DNA from: Monodelphis domestica
Lineage: Eukaryota; Chordata; Mammalia; Didelphimorphia; Didelphidae
Assembly: GCF_027887165.1 (NCBI RefSeq)
Contig: NC_077235.1
Span: 7,877,378 to 7,941,377, forward strand
DNA length: 64,000 nt
Direction: 5' to 3'
A model generated the notes under the pieces. The model was not told the DNA's origin, ran no database searches, and saw only the letters and a program-made list of their open reading frames with translations. The first letter of the stretch is position 1. The number at the start of each line of letters is the position of its first letter. The translations under genes were made by a program, and so were the position numbers. This document shows positions 1 through 12,239 of the stretch, piece by piece.

Positions 1-140
1 GCCAAACTTGGGGACGAAGGACTTGGGTTCAAATCTTGGCTCTTTCCCTTATAATCTGTCTGTGTGCCTTTGCTTCTTCATCTGGGAAATGAGGGGATGG
101 CCTTGTGAGGACTTCTCGTTCTAGCCCTAAGACCCTATTA
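1..140 (+). mobile_element. MIR-like SINE, cut by the window edge
   Basis: Contains acttgggttcaaatcttggc and gcttcttcatctgggaaatg in MIR order; the start lies outside the window. Confidence 0.55.
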
Positions 141-1085
141 ACCTTTGCGTGGGATCTGCCCTTTGGGGCCTGGGGGAGGGAATGAGAGCTGGGCCCTGTG
201 CTTGAGGAGTGGAAAGTCTCGTTTGGGAGACAAGTGTAATGTGCATGAAATGATTCATGCTCAGGGCAGAAGAATATATCATTAGGCCCTTAATTCTGCT
301 TGGCGAGCCCTGATTAAGTGATTAATGGCAGGCATGGAAGAGCAGATTATGAAATTCAACCTCCAACATTGATCGGGCGCCTCCTGGGTGCCAAGCACTG
401 AGCAGGCTCCATGGGTTTTCCCTTGGAGCAAGTTGCCAGGCTGGGGAAGGTCAGGGATTCCTTCTCAGAGGCAGAAAGTATAATCCAGATGACTGCAAAG
501 GGAGCGGGCTAGCTCTCGGCAGCTTAAAGGGACCAGGTTCATAGACTGGGTCTAACGAGAGAGCAGCTCGGGCCCCCAAAGAGCCAGATGCAGGGCCAGG
601 CCACAGGCTGAACCAGAGAAAGGGCTGGGTGAGGGAGAGCCAGCTCTCCTCATGACAGCCAGATTAGGTTTGACCTACTGGTTAGACTGAGGAAAGCCAA
701 GGGGGGAATGTGGGTGAAGAATGCCCCCAGTACTTTGTTTCCTTTCAGAGAGCCACTTGGGAAAGCCTGTACTGGCATCCCATGGGAATGAGCCCTTTCA
801 GCTGGAACGGGTGGGGAAGAGAGCAATTATGGGTCCGCACAGTGCTAAGCGGTTCCCAGATCTCATCTCATCTCATCTCATCTGAATTAGGGTTAGTGGG
901 GAGGGGGAAAGCTTCCCCCCAAAGGCGAGTTTGGGGCCGGCCCCTGAAGGATGCAGAAGATTTGGGTAGAAGGTTCAAAGCAGAGACTTTGGGAAATCAA
1001 GGTGAGCAGGGAGGAAGGAAGGATGGATGCAAGAATGGAGGGCCAGAAGGAGGGGAAGTGCACAAATTCTGTTAGATGGGGAAAG
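141..1085. other. Unassigned unique sequence
   Basis: No gene or recognised repeat apart from the short tandem repeat. The 280-345 segment (cttaattctg ... gattaagtgattaatggcag) has several TAAT/ATTA homeodomain-type cores and could be a conserved element. Confidence 0.4.
861..883 (+). repeat. (TCTCA)n short tandem repeat
   Basis: Four and a half units of tctca. Confidence 0.9.
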
Positions 1086-1250
1086 CTAGGTGGCCTGTCT
1101 GGAGAGGGGGAGGTCCTGGGTTGGAATTTGGCCTCAGACACTTCCTAGCCACGTGAACCTGGACAAGGTACTTCATTTCGATTGCCTAGCCCTTACCACC
1201 CTTCCACCTTATTGATTCTAAGAGGGAAGGGAAGGGTAGGGTTTTTAAAC
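1086..1250 (+). mobile_element. tRNA-derived marsupial SINE
   Basis: Contains gaggtcctgggttggaatttgg, the cagacacttcctagcc box and the ...attgattctaagagggaagg end, finishing in tttttaaac. Confidence 0.7.
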
Positions 1251-2191
1251 AAAGAAATTCCCTTAGAGCCACAGAGTATGCCCTCCTTCCCTGCCTGCCG
1301 GCCTGCCTGCCTGTGACTCCTGCTGAGCTGACTTCCTTCTTGTCCTCCAGTGAATCTTTTCCTGTTTCCTGGCCTCAGTGCTTCCCCTGATACAAGCTCT
1401 AGGCAAATGTGCCTGGCACTGCCCTGCTCTGGTCTCAGGTAGGAGGCCCTGTTCCCGGGATCTTGCCTCTCAGTTGTCTGCCACGATGCCACACCAGTAA
1501 GCCAAAACCTGACTCATTCACACTGAGAACAATTCTTTCAGGGAATTTTACCCTGGCTGGCCTGGAGCCCAGGAAGTCTCCCTGTGGGCTCTCCCAGGAC
1601 CAGACGGGTGGCTACATTGTAAGGGATGCCACCACTTCCCCCCAAAGTACCTTGTGGCTTCCGATTTGTGGGTGCTGTTCTGGATCCTTGCAGCTAACAA
1701 TGATAGGACTAGGAAGGGAGTAGGACCAGGCCACAGGCTTCGGGCCCCAAACCTGCACTGTGATCACTCTGCCCCATTGGAGCCTACAGAAAAGCTGTTC
1801 CTATTCAGAGACAATGGGCTCTCCTGCTCCAGGCCACCACCACCCTAACCAAAATGGGAAATCTGGGGGCCAAATAGAAAGATGAGGATTTCATTTGTTT
1901 AGGGAAACTCTGGGTAAGCCTCCCCCCACCCCAGGCATGCGGGTCATTGTCTTCACTGTAATTTGGTCTTTTAAATAAATAGTTTAAGTTTTTCAATGAA
2001 CAAAAATCCCTTTTATAAGAAAAGAGAACAAAAAACATTCCTGACCAAAAAGGGGGGGGGCTCCTTGTGAAGAAACTATTGGCAAGGCTTCTGGAGGGCC
2101 AGCTCCTCTCCAAAGAAAACCCCCTGCTTTCCAAGATGCCTGAATTCGAACTTTGCTCCCTTAGAGAGTTAGAGAGGTACAGGGACAAAAA
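1251..2191. other. Unassigned sequence
   Basis: Nothing recognised beyond a short (CCTG)n-like run near 1290 and a run of nine G near 2052. Confidence 0.4.
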
Positions 2192-2349
2192 GTACTGGCA
2201 TTGGGCTTAGAAGACAGTTGGGTTAAAATCCTGCTGTGTGGCCCTGGGACAGTTCTTCTCCTCTCCGAGGCTCAGCTTTCTCTTTTGTAAACTACACTGG
2301 GTGGCTTCTGGGGCCCCTTCCAGCCCTCTAGCTCTGATCTGAAATCTAA
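2192..2349 (+). mobile_element. MIR-like SINE
   Basis: Contains gtgtggccctgggacagttc, gaggctcagctttctctttt and the typical end ccttccagccctctagctct. Confidence 0.6.
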
Positions 2350-2734
2350 CCCCCATTTCCTAGGCTAGCAGTCCTGGTCTAAGGCTGGAAAGCTGAGGAT
2401 GATGGCGCACTGACACTCCACTGCAGATCCCCTGTCTCCAGTATGGCAAGCTCCAACCTTCCCAAGATGCCTCCCCCAAGGCAGTTCCAAGAGAGAAGCT
2501 CTTACTAAGTCAAGCCTCTGGGATGGCCAAGAACAGGTTTCCTACTAGGAGGTTTTCCCCATACAAGTCCTAAAGAGGGAGACCTGAGAAGGGGTGAGGG
2601 CTCTGCCCTGTCTGGGACTCTCGGCCAGTGCCTGGGATGGAGAGGAAGCAGGGCGCAGCTGGTCAGGTCTGGGCTGCTTCTCCACTCTGAGGAAGCTCCT
2701 CCTCACCTAGTCCACCTCTGCCCTCTTACTAGGG

Positions 2735-4080
2735 GGTCTTCAACAACTGAATTAACATTCCTCAACTTGCCTGTTTCCCAGGATATCCTCTCCGATCCCA
2801 CCTCAGCCGTACTCAGAGGTGCTTAACCCCTTGATGTTGCCAACACCACTTGGATGGTCACGAACTCAGCAATTCCCCAATCTACCAGGTCACACACTCT
2901 CCCTTTGCCTGGCCAGTCCAGACCTACTTTTTCATCCATTGTTACCATGAGCTCCCATCTTCCTCCACCCTTAAGTCCTTTTGCACTGGCTACCCTCTCC
3001 TCCCTTCTCCATCTTGACCCCATTGGGGAGCCCTCGCCCCTTTCTCCTGTTGCCCATCTTCCCTCACCAAGCCCCGACTTTGCATTCTTCCCGTCGTTCA
3101 CTGTTCACTCACATGAGGCTAACTGAGGCTGGAGAAGACCACCAAAGCATGTCAACTGGGTCCACTGCAGATTTCTGTCTCATGATCTCCACTAGGCCCT
3201 CTCCACACCAAGACGACCCTTTCACCTCTTCTAATTGACTCCTTCTCCCACCCTGTACAGCGACTTGGCCAAACCTTTTTATCCCTTCACAAACCTCTCA
3301 TAGCACCTCCACCTCCTCATTGGAGAACCTTGACTCCTATTTCACTGGTAGATTTGAGGCCATTTGCCATAAGATCTTTATTTTCCCCTCCTCCCCATGT
3401 CACATCACTCAAATGTCTTCTGCCACTCTCCCCTTTGGCCTTGCCTCCTAAATGAGGTGCCCTTCTTCTTGCCAAGGCCAAAACCTACATGCACCCTTGA
3501 TCCCAGACCATCTCCTATCTCCCAACAGATCATCCCCTCTGTCATCCTTCCTCCATCACTTATCCTTAATCTTTCCCTAAGGGCACCTCCCATTCTTTCC
3601 ACAAACATGCCCATGTCTTCTCAACCCAGAAAAAACTCTTACTTGATCTATGACTCCTCATTAACTATCATCCTATATTGCTCTTGTCTTTTCAACCTAA
3701 TCTCCCTGGGCAGGTGGTCTACACTAGGGGTCTTCCTCTCTCTTCTCAACTCTTGGAAAGTCCACTTTCTTGCATCATCAGTCAAGTGAACCTGAGCTTT
3801 CCCAAATTCCCTGCAATCCCTCCAATGCCCACTGTCATGATCTTTCTCCAGTTCTCATCTTTCTTGCCCTCTCTGCAGCCTCTGGCCCTTTTGGTCACCC
3901 TCTCCTCCCCATTCCTTCCTTTGCTCTAGGTTCTCAGAGCACTCTTCTCCCCTTGTCCCTCTCAATGCCAGCATCTTCCCTCTGAGATTACCTTCTATTT
4001 GCCCTCTCTAGATCTGCTTTGCCCGCAGTTGCTCACATGTCTGTTACATGATTTTTTCTGTCGCTAGAATGGGGTCTCTT
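2735..4080 (+). mobile_element. Pyrimidine-rich stretch, possibly old L2-type LINE ORF
   Basis: About 1.3 kb that is strongly C/T-rich, with no SINE and open frames of up to 130 codons in the ctccactctcccctttggcc style seen in marsupial L2 coding regions. No reverse transcriptase motif could be read, so the family is a guess. It is unlikely to be a host gene. Confidence 0.3.
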
Positions 4081-4109
4081 TGTCTTTACCTTTCTGCTTG
4101 TCATCAATG

Positions 4110-4212
4110 CTAGGCAGGTCCCTTGACCCCCATTTCCTAGCCCTTAGTGCTCTTCTGCCTTGGAACCAATACACAGTGTTGATTCTAAGATGGGAGGGAA
4201 GGGTTTAAAAAG
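4110..4212 (+). mobile_element. tRNA-derived marsupial SINE, 3' half
   Basis: Only the part from ggtcccttgacccccatt through ccttggaaccaatacacagt to gggtttaaaaag is present; the tRNA-like head is missing. Confidence 0.7.
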
Positions 4213-4329
4213 TCCATCAGTTATTTTGCTAGCAAAGATTAGTCGATGATCAACTGAGAGTGAATGAGCCCCTAAAGGAGTAAGTCCTGCCATGGGAGCC
4301 TGTGGAATGCAGAGGCAACAAGAGCACAG

Positions 4330-4548
4330 AGAATAGAGCATCAGGCCTGAAATCAGGAAGCTTCATCTTCTGGCTTCAGACACTTACTAGTTGTGTGACC
4401 CTGGGCACGTCACTTAAGTCTTTCTGCCTCAGTTTCCTCAAATGTCAAATGAACTGGAGAAAGAAATGGCAAAGCACTCCAGTATCTGTTGATGAAACAT
4501 CAAATGGGGCCACCGGGAGTCAGACATGTCTGAAAAACAATCAAACAA
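4330..4548 (+). mobile_element. MAR1-type CORE-SINE
   Basis: Sense copy. The CORE part (gtgtgaccctgggcacgtca, cctcagtttcctcaaatg) is followed by the Bov-B-like tail (gaaatggcaaagcactccag ... gagtcagacatgtctgaa). Confidence 0.8.
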
Positions 4549-4639
4549 ATAGCATTTGGCCAATGCTTTTCTGGCTCAGAGAGAATTTGGGAGGCCAAGG
4601 CTGCCAGGTCAGTGAGTGCCAGGTTGATTTTAGAGGGAA

Positions 4640-4842
4640 CTATGGGATCACAGACAAGGAGTTGGATGGGTCCTTAGAAACCATTGAGTACAACCCTGTC
4701 ATCTTCCAGGGGTGGAGAAAAGGCCCCCAAATATTAAATGGCAATGCAGAATCACACAGAAAATAAGTAGCAGGGATAGAATTTGAAATCAGGTCTTAAC
4801 TGCAACCCAGTGGTCTAGCCACTGTGCCATCTAGTTGCCAGT
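4640..4842 (-). mobile_element. MIR/CORE-SINE
   Basis: Antisense copy, diverged, ending agccactgtgccatctagtt. Confidence 0.55.
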
Positions 4843-6091
4843 CACTCCTCACCGTCTCCAGGCCTTAACTGTTCCCTTCCTCTCCCTGCTTCCTTCTTTC
4901 TCTGTGTGTCTCTCTGTTCCTTGCTTTTCTGCCCTCCCCTTTCCTCTGCCTCTCTTTCTCTCCCCCCAACTCTCCTGCCTTGGGGGATCCAGAACAGCCA
5001 TTCCAACTTGTTTGGAGAGAAACAGGTGGGTGTAGTCATTGTGCTAATGTCTAGGGATGCTAAGAGACCAATGCAAAGACTTGACCCCCGAATTTGCATT
5101 GATGTCAAATATCCCCTTGCACTAAGCCCTTGAAATCTTGAGAGAAATCAAGTCCCGTAATAGATGGGCAACCTATGACCATGAGGGCCATCAGGTGAAT
5201 GAGAGCAGTAGAGACCCTGGCATGCCCAGAGAAGCTCAGTGTGCCTCTGTCTTTTTTTTCTATGACTGATTTTCATTATTTGTGAAAAGGATGGAGATTG
5301 GAAGTAGGATTTCACTGGCAGAGGGAATTACCCAGAAAACTCCCTCCACTGGGGCAGCAGGGTGGCACCTTCCCTGCAAGGGCAACTCTTAGAGAATCCC
5401 CTGGGGGCACTGAAAGGTGCCTTGCCCAGGGTCCCACAGCTAGTACGTGACTGTGTCAGCAGTTGAACCCAAGTCTTGCCAGCTTCTTTGGCCCTAGAGA
5501 TTGGCTCTCCATTTGGTCTGCATTTCAAGAAAAGACTTCCTTTCCCACAGGTCCAATAAAATGGCCCCTGGCTGGATGACGCATATTCAATGTTCAGTTC
5601 TCTTTAACACTGGATCCCCGGGCTGGTTCATTCTAAGGGTACCACTCTCTCCCTTACTGCAGCTTTTTACAAGGAGGCTAACACTTGACATGGCTCTTGC
5701 TGGGGCTTCAGATGACTCCCAGGTGGACAATAAAGTTCCATGAGCTTGGGAATTAAGAATTTGTCACATAGATAGGAAAGAGAAGGGTGGCAGTCCCTGG
5801 CGAGAGTACCAGCTAACTGAAAGAGAGCCTTCATGCAGCATTACTTTCTCGTGGCCTCAGTTTCTTCATCTGGAAAGTGGGAGAGGGAGAAGTTGGGCGA
5901 GCTGACCTCTCAGGAAACTGATGGCTCCATGAACAACCTGCAGCTTAATAGTGGGCTCTGGAAGTCAAAGTTGTACTAGAACAAGGGAAGCGGCTTCTGA
6001 ATGTTTCTCTCACTTTGCAGGCTTTTTCCTCTTTTCTCTTGCCTTCCCCACCACTCTTTAAAAGAAAAAACCCAGAAACCTTAGAACACGT
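4843..6091. other. Unassigned sequence around one SINE fragment
   Basis: A C/T-rich stretch at 4850-4985, then ordinary sequence; no gene evidence. Confidence 0.4.
5411..5512 (-). mobile_element. CORE-SINE fragment
   Basis: Antisense ccttgcccagggtcccacag followed by gttgaacccaagtcttgcca. Confidence 0.55.
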
Positions 6092-6307
6092 TTGGGTTGT
6101 CTGGTCATTTCATCCAAGTCAGGCTCACCAAGAAAGATTTTTGCCATTGCCTTCTCTGGCTATTTTTACAGATGAGGAAACTGAGGCAAATAGGGTTAAG
6201 TGACTTGCCCAGGGTCCCACTGTTAGCACGTATCTGGGGCTGGATTTAAACTCAGATCAGGCTGACTCTAGGCCCAGGGCTCTAGCCACTGTGCCACCTC
6301 ATTGCCC
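6092..6307 (-). mobile_element. MAR1-type CORE-SINE
   Basis: Antisense copy with a diverged Bov-B-like segment, then gatgaggaaactgaggcaaa through gggctctagccactgtgcca. Confidence 0.75.
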
Positions 6308-7356
6308 TTAGAGGTTAACTAGAGATGCATGAGTGTAAGGTTAAGACAGAAAGCCTAAATACTGCCTAGGTGGTGAGAAATTTCTTAAGTGGGTGTTCAG
6401 GGCTCGCGTGACTGAACTCCCAATATTTTATCTAAATTAATCTCTGAAGCCAAAGGGGGGAGGAACCAGGTGGCCCTTGGGTGCCATTAGGATGCCCCAC
6501 GGGACTACTTAAACACTAGTTTGCTTATTGTGGCAGGATGTTAATGGGTCACAGAATGGGGCAGGGGGGGGTTAGCACCAGCATACTTGTCACTTGGAAA
6601 CTCAAACCCTGGGACTCTTGTTTATTTGTAGGTGGGTGTCATGTTTTTAGGGAGGACACCAAGAAGTCTGAGAGCATCTCCAGGAGCACTGGCAGGCTAG
6701 AGAAGGGCCTGGAGGCCCCGTGGGCTAAAGGATTGAGGAGGATCCCCACCCCCAGCTTTCTCATTCAAGTATTGGAAGAGCCACCTTACAGCAGAAGGGT
6801 TCGCTTGGTCCTGTTTGGCCCCCTCAGCAAGTAGCCAATGAGGCACAAGAGGCTGAAGCTCCTGAGAGGCACCTTTAAGTTTGCTCTTAAGAAAAAATCT
6901 GAACAAGGAGGAATCCCAATAACCAACCCAAACGATGAGAGCACTAGAGCAAGGAGTTGGAGAGTGTTTAACTGTTGGATCCTTCCGACAACCCTGGGGG
7001 CCATTATGCCCATTTCCAGGTGAGCAAAACAAGGAACACGGGGGCTCACACAGCTAAGAGTCTGAGGCTGGATTGGAACTCGGGTCCTCCTGGCTGAGTC
7101 TCAGTGCTACCAGCTGCCTTATTAAAAGCAATATGATGATCTAGAAAAATTACATATAACAATTATATGCTAAGTACACAGTACTATATAATTATACAGA
7201 AAATATGTAATAAGAACATAATGATAGCAATCATCACTTCTCTAGCATTTTAAGTGAACCTCAAAGGAAGAGAGGAGAGAGGCTGGGAGCTGGGTGCATA
7301 CCTGCAGGGAGAAGCACCCACATGAAGATGCATGCCTGGAGTTGGAAAGATACACC
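6308..7356. other. Unassigned sequence around one MIR
   Basis: Includes an AT-rich patch at 7130-7230; nothing else seen. Confidence 0.4.
6965..7122 (-). mobile_element. MIR/CORE-SINE
   Basis: Antisense copy: gcccatttccaggtgagcaa, ctcacacagctaagagtctg, ending gctaccagctgcc. Confidence 0.55.
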
Positions 7357-7560
7357 ATTTTTTTGCTCTTTAATTCTTCCCTTCTGTCTTAGAACTGAGC
7401 CTGTGTTGGTTCTAAGGCAGAAGAGTGGTAAGGGTAGGCAATAGGGGTTAAGGGACTTGTCCAGGGTCACCCAGCTAGGAAGTGCCGGAGGTCAAATTTG
7501 AACCCAGGACTTCCTGTCTCTAGGTGTGACTCTGTCCTCTGAGGCCCTAGCTGCCCTTTG
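7357..7560 (-). mobile_element. tRNA-derived marsupial SINE, nearly full length
   Basis: Antisense copy, from a T-run and ttctgtcttagaac through cttgtccagggtcacccagc to gccctagctgcccttt. Confidence 0.75.
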
Positions 7561-7574
7561 ACACTCTTTTAAAG

Positions 7575-8425
7575 ATCTTCGTGAGGCATGTCCCAAAGAG
7601 GCTCTTTCAGAGGCACCTCCAATTCACTGCATCTAAAACTGAACTCATCGCTTCCCCCAAAAGCTCTCCTCTTGCAAACTTCCTCCTTCCTGTTGAAGGG
7701 TAACACCATCCTCACTGTGAGCCAGGCTCCCAAGCCAGAGTTCATCCTCCATTCCTCACCCACTCTTATCTATTGCCAGATCCCGTCAGTTCTCTCTCAG
7801 TGACACATCTCTGCCCCTTCTAGTTTAGGCCCTCGGCGCCCTTCCCCTGGATGACTGCAATAACCATCCAACTGGCCTTCCTGCTTCAAGCCTGTCCCCA
7901 CTCCAATCCACCCACCCCTGGGTCACACAGGTGATTTTCCTAAAGTGCACGCCAGCTCCCTGTATGCACACTCAAGAGAGCCCAGGAGCTTCCTAGAACC
8001 TCCAGAAGCCAACGAGCATTTCACTCCATTTGCATCTTCTCAATGCTGGCCCTGACCTAACCTGCCAGTCTTCTTATGATCTAGTTTTACCAGCCCACTT
8101 GCTCTTCCCTGAATGCAACACTCTCCACCTGCCCTCTTGGCACCTTTGCCCCAACTGTCCGGTTGGCCTGAACCGCCCTTTCCCTTGACCTCTTCCTTCA
8201 CGGGGCAGTTTCCATCCCATCTTTGGTGAGAGGCCTTCCCCAGATCTCCAAGATCCTGGCCTCTTCCCTCTGATGTCACTTTCCACATTCTCCATGTTGG
8301 ATGAGCATCTGCCAGGCTCACGTTTCCTGCTGGCCACCACTGTTAGAATGTATGCTCCGTGACGTCCAGGATGAGTTTTGCCTTTGTTCCACGTGCTACG
8401 TACAGTGCGTGGCTACCATTCATCT
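7575..8425 (+). mobile_element. L2-clade LINE fragment: ORF2 C-terminal part and 3' end
   Basis: Contains ctaaaactgaactcatcgct, gatgactgcaataaccatcc, tgcttcaagcctgtccccac and gtgattttcctaaagtgcac, in the order of the region following the L2 reverse transcriptase. It ends with an L2-like terminus near 8345-8425. Frames are broken throughout. Confidence 0.5.
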
Positions 8426-8489
8426 AGAGTTTTAAGGCTGCTAAAGTGGTTTACTTATGCTATCTCATTTGACCCTCAAGACCACTATG

Positions 8490-8714
8490 TGGTTGTTGTT
8501 GAGTCATTTTGGTCGTATGATCTCAACCGAGGGTTTCCTCAGTACAGACACTGAAGTGGCTTACCATGTCCTTCTCTGGCTCATTGTACAGGCGAGGACA
8601 TGGAGGCAAAGAGGGCCAAGTGGCTTGCCCAGGGCAATGTCTGAGGCCAAATTTGAACTTGGGTCTTCCTGACTCCAGGTCCAGTGTTCTATCCACTACA
8701 TCACCTTGCTGCCT
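8490..8714 (-). mobile_element. MAR1-type CORE-SINE
   Basis: Antisense copy from gttgttgttgagtcattttg through tacaggcgaggacatggagg to tcaccttgctgcc. Confidence 0.75.
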
Positions 8715-9105
8715 GCTCTATGTGGTAGGGGGCCAGTATTTATCCTCATTTTACAGATGAGGTAACTAAGGTAGAGAGAGATGGTACTTCTCACCCTCAG
8801 TCACACTGATAAAGTGTATCTGAGACAGAATTTGAACTCAGGTGGTGGTGGCCCTGGGATCTTGATGGCTAGGCTTCATAGCACCACCTCTGCTGGGTGC
8901 TACCAAGGGAAAGGGGCAAAGGCATGGCAGTGGACTGTACATCTCCTATCATGGGGAGTGGCTCAGACAAAGCTGTGTGATCTTGGACAAAGCCCTTTGC
9001 CTTTCTGGGCCTCAATTTCCTTTTCTGCCAAATGAGAGAATTCAATTAGCTGACCACCAAGATCCCTGCCAGCTCTTGCTATATGACTTTAGAACCCTAT
9101 AATCC
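8714..9105. mobile_element. Two MIR copies: antisense 8714-8865, sense 8950-9105
   Basis: The first shows cattttacagatgaggtaac and gacagaatttgaactcaggt. The second shows gctgtgtgatcttggacaaa, gggcctcaatttccttttct and ccctgccagctcttgct. Confidence 0.6.
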
Positions 9106-10201
9106 TTGCCTGCATGGCACCAGAGAGTCTTGAGATAGACCATTTCTGGAGACATGGCAATTGCCCACTTTTAGGAATTTGAAGAGTGTAGATTATCCCA
9201 TGGAATACTACCAGCTGCCAGGCCACAACTAGAGGGGGCAGAGTGGCACCAGGCTCATTCTCATCCATTACAGAAGAGAGCTAAGTTCCAGAGCAGCTGA
9301 AGGACACGTTGGCATCCCCTTACCAAGATGGGGGAAGAATTTAGCCAGCAGCTCAACTGCTCCTAGTCCATGGCTATCACTTGATTGATTTACCTTCTTA
9401 TAATGGCAAAAGGATTCCACTAGATAGCTGCCACCAGCAACTTCCTGATGCCAAATGTAATTTTTCACCAGATGCTGTTCAGCCAAGAGGCAGTACAACC
9501 CCGTGGATAGTGATAGACTGCAACTGTGAAAGCCTGGCATTCCTGTCCTGCTTCTGATACTATTATTGGCTCTCTGAAAGGTAATGTGAGTCCAAGGGAG
9601 CCTTTATATCTGTGCTAAGGAACTGTGCTAAGTGCCAGGGCTGCCAGAGGGGCAAAAACAGTCCCTGTCCTCAAGGAGCTTATGTGCCCTTTGAAAAATA
9701 CCAGAGAACTCTTTTGAGATGTAATTATTCCCTTCAGCCACTGCCGTTCAGTTCTCTAGATTCAGAGCTGGGTGCTGCTGGCTTTATTTTGTGGCATCAT
9801 CCTGACAAACTTTGGGGCATTCCAGAATAGATCTTCTGAATGTTGCAGACCCTTGGAGAGGCGCTTTATTAGCCCCAGAATGGATGGTATCTTTCCTCCC
9901 CGGAAGGTGAAGAGTTGAAAGGAAGGAGGAAGACCAGGTTTAAGATACCATCTCTACCAGCACTGTGAAACTCAACAGAAATGGCTCCCCATGGGGGGAT
10001 CTTGATTTCAGTGGAAAATGTCATGTTAGCTCTCTTTAACTTATTTTCCCTTTCTCGGTTAAATTTTTCCCAATTATCTTGGCCCACAGCTTGGGTAACA
10101 TCCATTCAGGGCCTCTGTTTTCTCCAGGATAGACCATGAGGGAGAGCACCTCTGCCCATGTGCGTCCACATGTTCATGTCCCTCAATTGGAGGTTCTTCA
10201 T
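9106..10201. other. Unassigned, repeat-poor sequence
   Basis: No SINE or LINE recognised; it adjoins the 218-codon frame at 10202-10858. Nothing to suggest a gene. Confidence 0.35.
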
Positions 10202-10858
10202 TCACCTCCGTTGTCTTGAGTGGCTTGAGGACTGCTGGGTCCTCCATGGGTCTGGTAGGGTGGACTCCCATAAAGCAATGACTTTAGAGCAGGTCTGGAG
10301 GCCTGGACACCTGCAATCTGAATCAGATTTCTGGTGGGTTCTTGGCCCACAAAGGCTCCATTTTTCACGTGAGGTTCTATCCCTAGTCCCACTTTCAGAA
10401 TGGAGGTTGCTGATGTCCAGGCCAAAGAATGAAGTGGAAGACCTGGGAGTAAAATAGCATCTGGCCTTTGGCTTAAGAGAATGAATGTCTCTCAGGCTTG
10501 GATGGGACCTGTCCTGAAGCTGTCTTTCTGTCTTTTTCGTCAAATCTCCATTATGCAACTTTAATTTATGGACTCCCTCTGCTACACGCTGCGATTTTTC
10601 TTGTGTGACAAGGCCTGTGTGGGGAGCGTATCTGGCATCACTCAGCTCTGACTGCTGCTCAAAATGCCGGGTGCTCTCTGGTGTCGGTTTTGTAATAAGA
10701 AAATTCATGATGGCGTGTGTAGCATTGTCCTTCAATGGCAGGACATATAGTTCCTGTAAGCCAAGGAGGTTCTGGTAGGAGAGTACAATCTCATTTCTCC
10801 TTCCTTGACCTTGGAGAGCTGCTGGTACTTCTGATCTGGGGTGCCTGGCTTTTTTCAT
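10202..10858 (-). other. Uncharacterised 218-codon open reading frame
   Basis: A continuous minus-strand frame runs from an ATG at 10858 to a stop at 10202, in sequence not recognised as a repeat. The product starts MKKARHPRSEVPAALQGQGR and is basic and hydrophilic, without a membrane segment or a motif I know. A frame this long is uncommon by chance in sequence of this composition but not impossible in 64 kb. There is no promoter, splice or codon evidence for a gene. It could be a decayed processed copy or an unrecognised old repeat. Confidence 0.15.
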
Positions 10859-11250
10859 AGAACCTCTATGTTAAAGAGAAGGAGTGGCATTGGCTGCATG
10901 AAATCCTTCAGAAAAGTGCACGGAGCAAGAGGAGGAAGGGGGTGGACTGCCTGGCAGAGGCATCTTGCTGTGATGTGACCAAGGGCAGGAGCATCTGACT
11001 TGGGGATGCCATGAAGGGTAGAAAGCCAGAGCCCTGATTCCCCCAGTGAAATTCTACTGGAAGCTCTCTAGATGCTGCAGCTAGTGAAAAACTGGCAAAG
11101 GGTCCCAAGTAGATTCCAGGCAGAGGCTCCATGAGGAAAGGACGGAGGGACAGGCCTCACTTCTGAGGCTCTGCTTCTGGCCCAACCAGAAGCTAAGACT
11201 AATAGAACCCAAGCTGAGTACAATCCAGAGAGGGAGAGAAAAAGGAAAAG

Positions 11251-11424
11251 CCTGCTCTTCTGCCTTAGAATCAATAATAAACTATTGGCTTTAAGGCAAA
11301 AGCTGCATGGTAAGGACTAGGCAATGGATTAAGTGATTTGCCCTGGGTCCCACAGCTAGGAAGTGTCTGAGGTCAGATTGGAACCCAGGACCTCCCATCT
11401 CTGGGCCTGGCTCTCTATCCCCTC
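11251..11424 (-). mobile_element. tRNA-derived marsupial SINE
   Basis: Antisense copy from cttctgccttagaatcaata to ggcctggctctctatcccc. Confidence 0.7.
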
Positions 11425-11489
11425 TCTATGTCCCCTGAGCCTACATTTTAATGGAGGAGGAAGCATGTAGGTTGGTTTATATATGATCA

Positions 11490-11580
11490 AAGGGCCCTGC
11501 CTCTGACACATACTTGCTCTGTGACTCTAGGCAAGTTACTTAACCAATCTGAGTGTTCTAGGCAACTGGCTAAGATTTTA
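11490..11580 (+). mobile_element. MIR fragment
   Basis: Contains gctctgtgactctaggcaag and ttacttaaccaatctgag. Confidence 0.5.
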
Positions 11581-11689
11581 AGGCGCTTGCTTGCCTTGAT
11601 AGAGGGACTACTATAATTGGGGAGTTTCCTCTACTAATACAACAACCCCTCCATATCTGTCCTACATTCAGGATACACGCATGGTGGAC

Positions 11690-12060
11690 AGGAGGTAACT
11701 GGCAAGAAGAAGAAGGCTCTAGCAGGTAGGAGGATCAGCAAAGGCCATCAGCAGAAAAGGAGATGGGAACGGATTCTTGAAAGGAGACTGAGAAGTCAGT
11801 AGGTAGAGGGAAGGAAGGAAAGGATTCCAGCAATGGGGAACAGCCAATGCAAAAGCCTGGAGTCAGGAAATGGGAAGAGTTACAGAGCTTTAGTAGCCAG
11901 ACAGAATTTCTATTTGTTCCTGGAACTAACAAGGAGCCCCCATGGTCCAATCTGTGGTAAAAGAAGATCACAATGGCAGCCAAGGAGAGGCTGAACTGGA
12001 GTGGGGGGAGTTAGAGGCAGGCTGGCCAGTCTAAGAAAAAAGTGCTAACCTGCCTGGGCT
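11690..12060 (+). mobile_element. L2 3' region
   Basis: Contains ggattccagcaatggggaac, agccaatgcaaaagcctgga and gaagatcacaatggcagcca, the pattern of L2 sequence upstream of its terminus. Confidence 0.45.
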
Positions 12061-12239
12061 GATGGCAGTATTAGAGGGGAGGGGGCACATATGAGAGGTG
12101 GGACCAAAAAGGGCCAAGCTTTGGCGACAGACTGGATGTGGCCCGTGAGTAAGGGAGGAAGGAAGTCACTGTGTGTGGCATTAGTGGAGGCAAGGCTTTC
12201 CGGAATGAGGAGGGATTTTAAATCCCATTGGCCTTTGCC

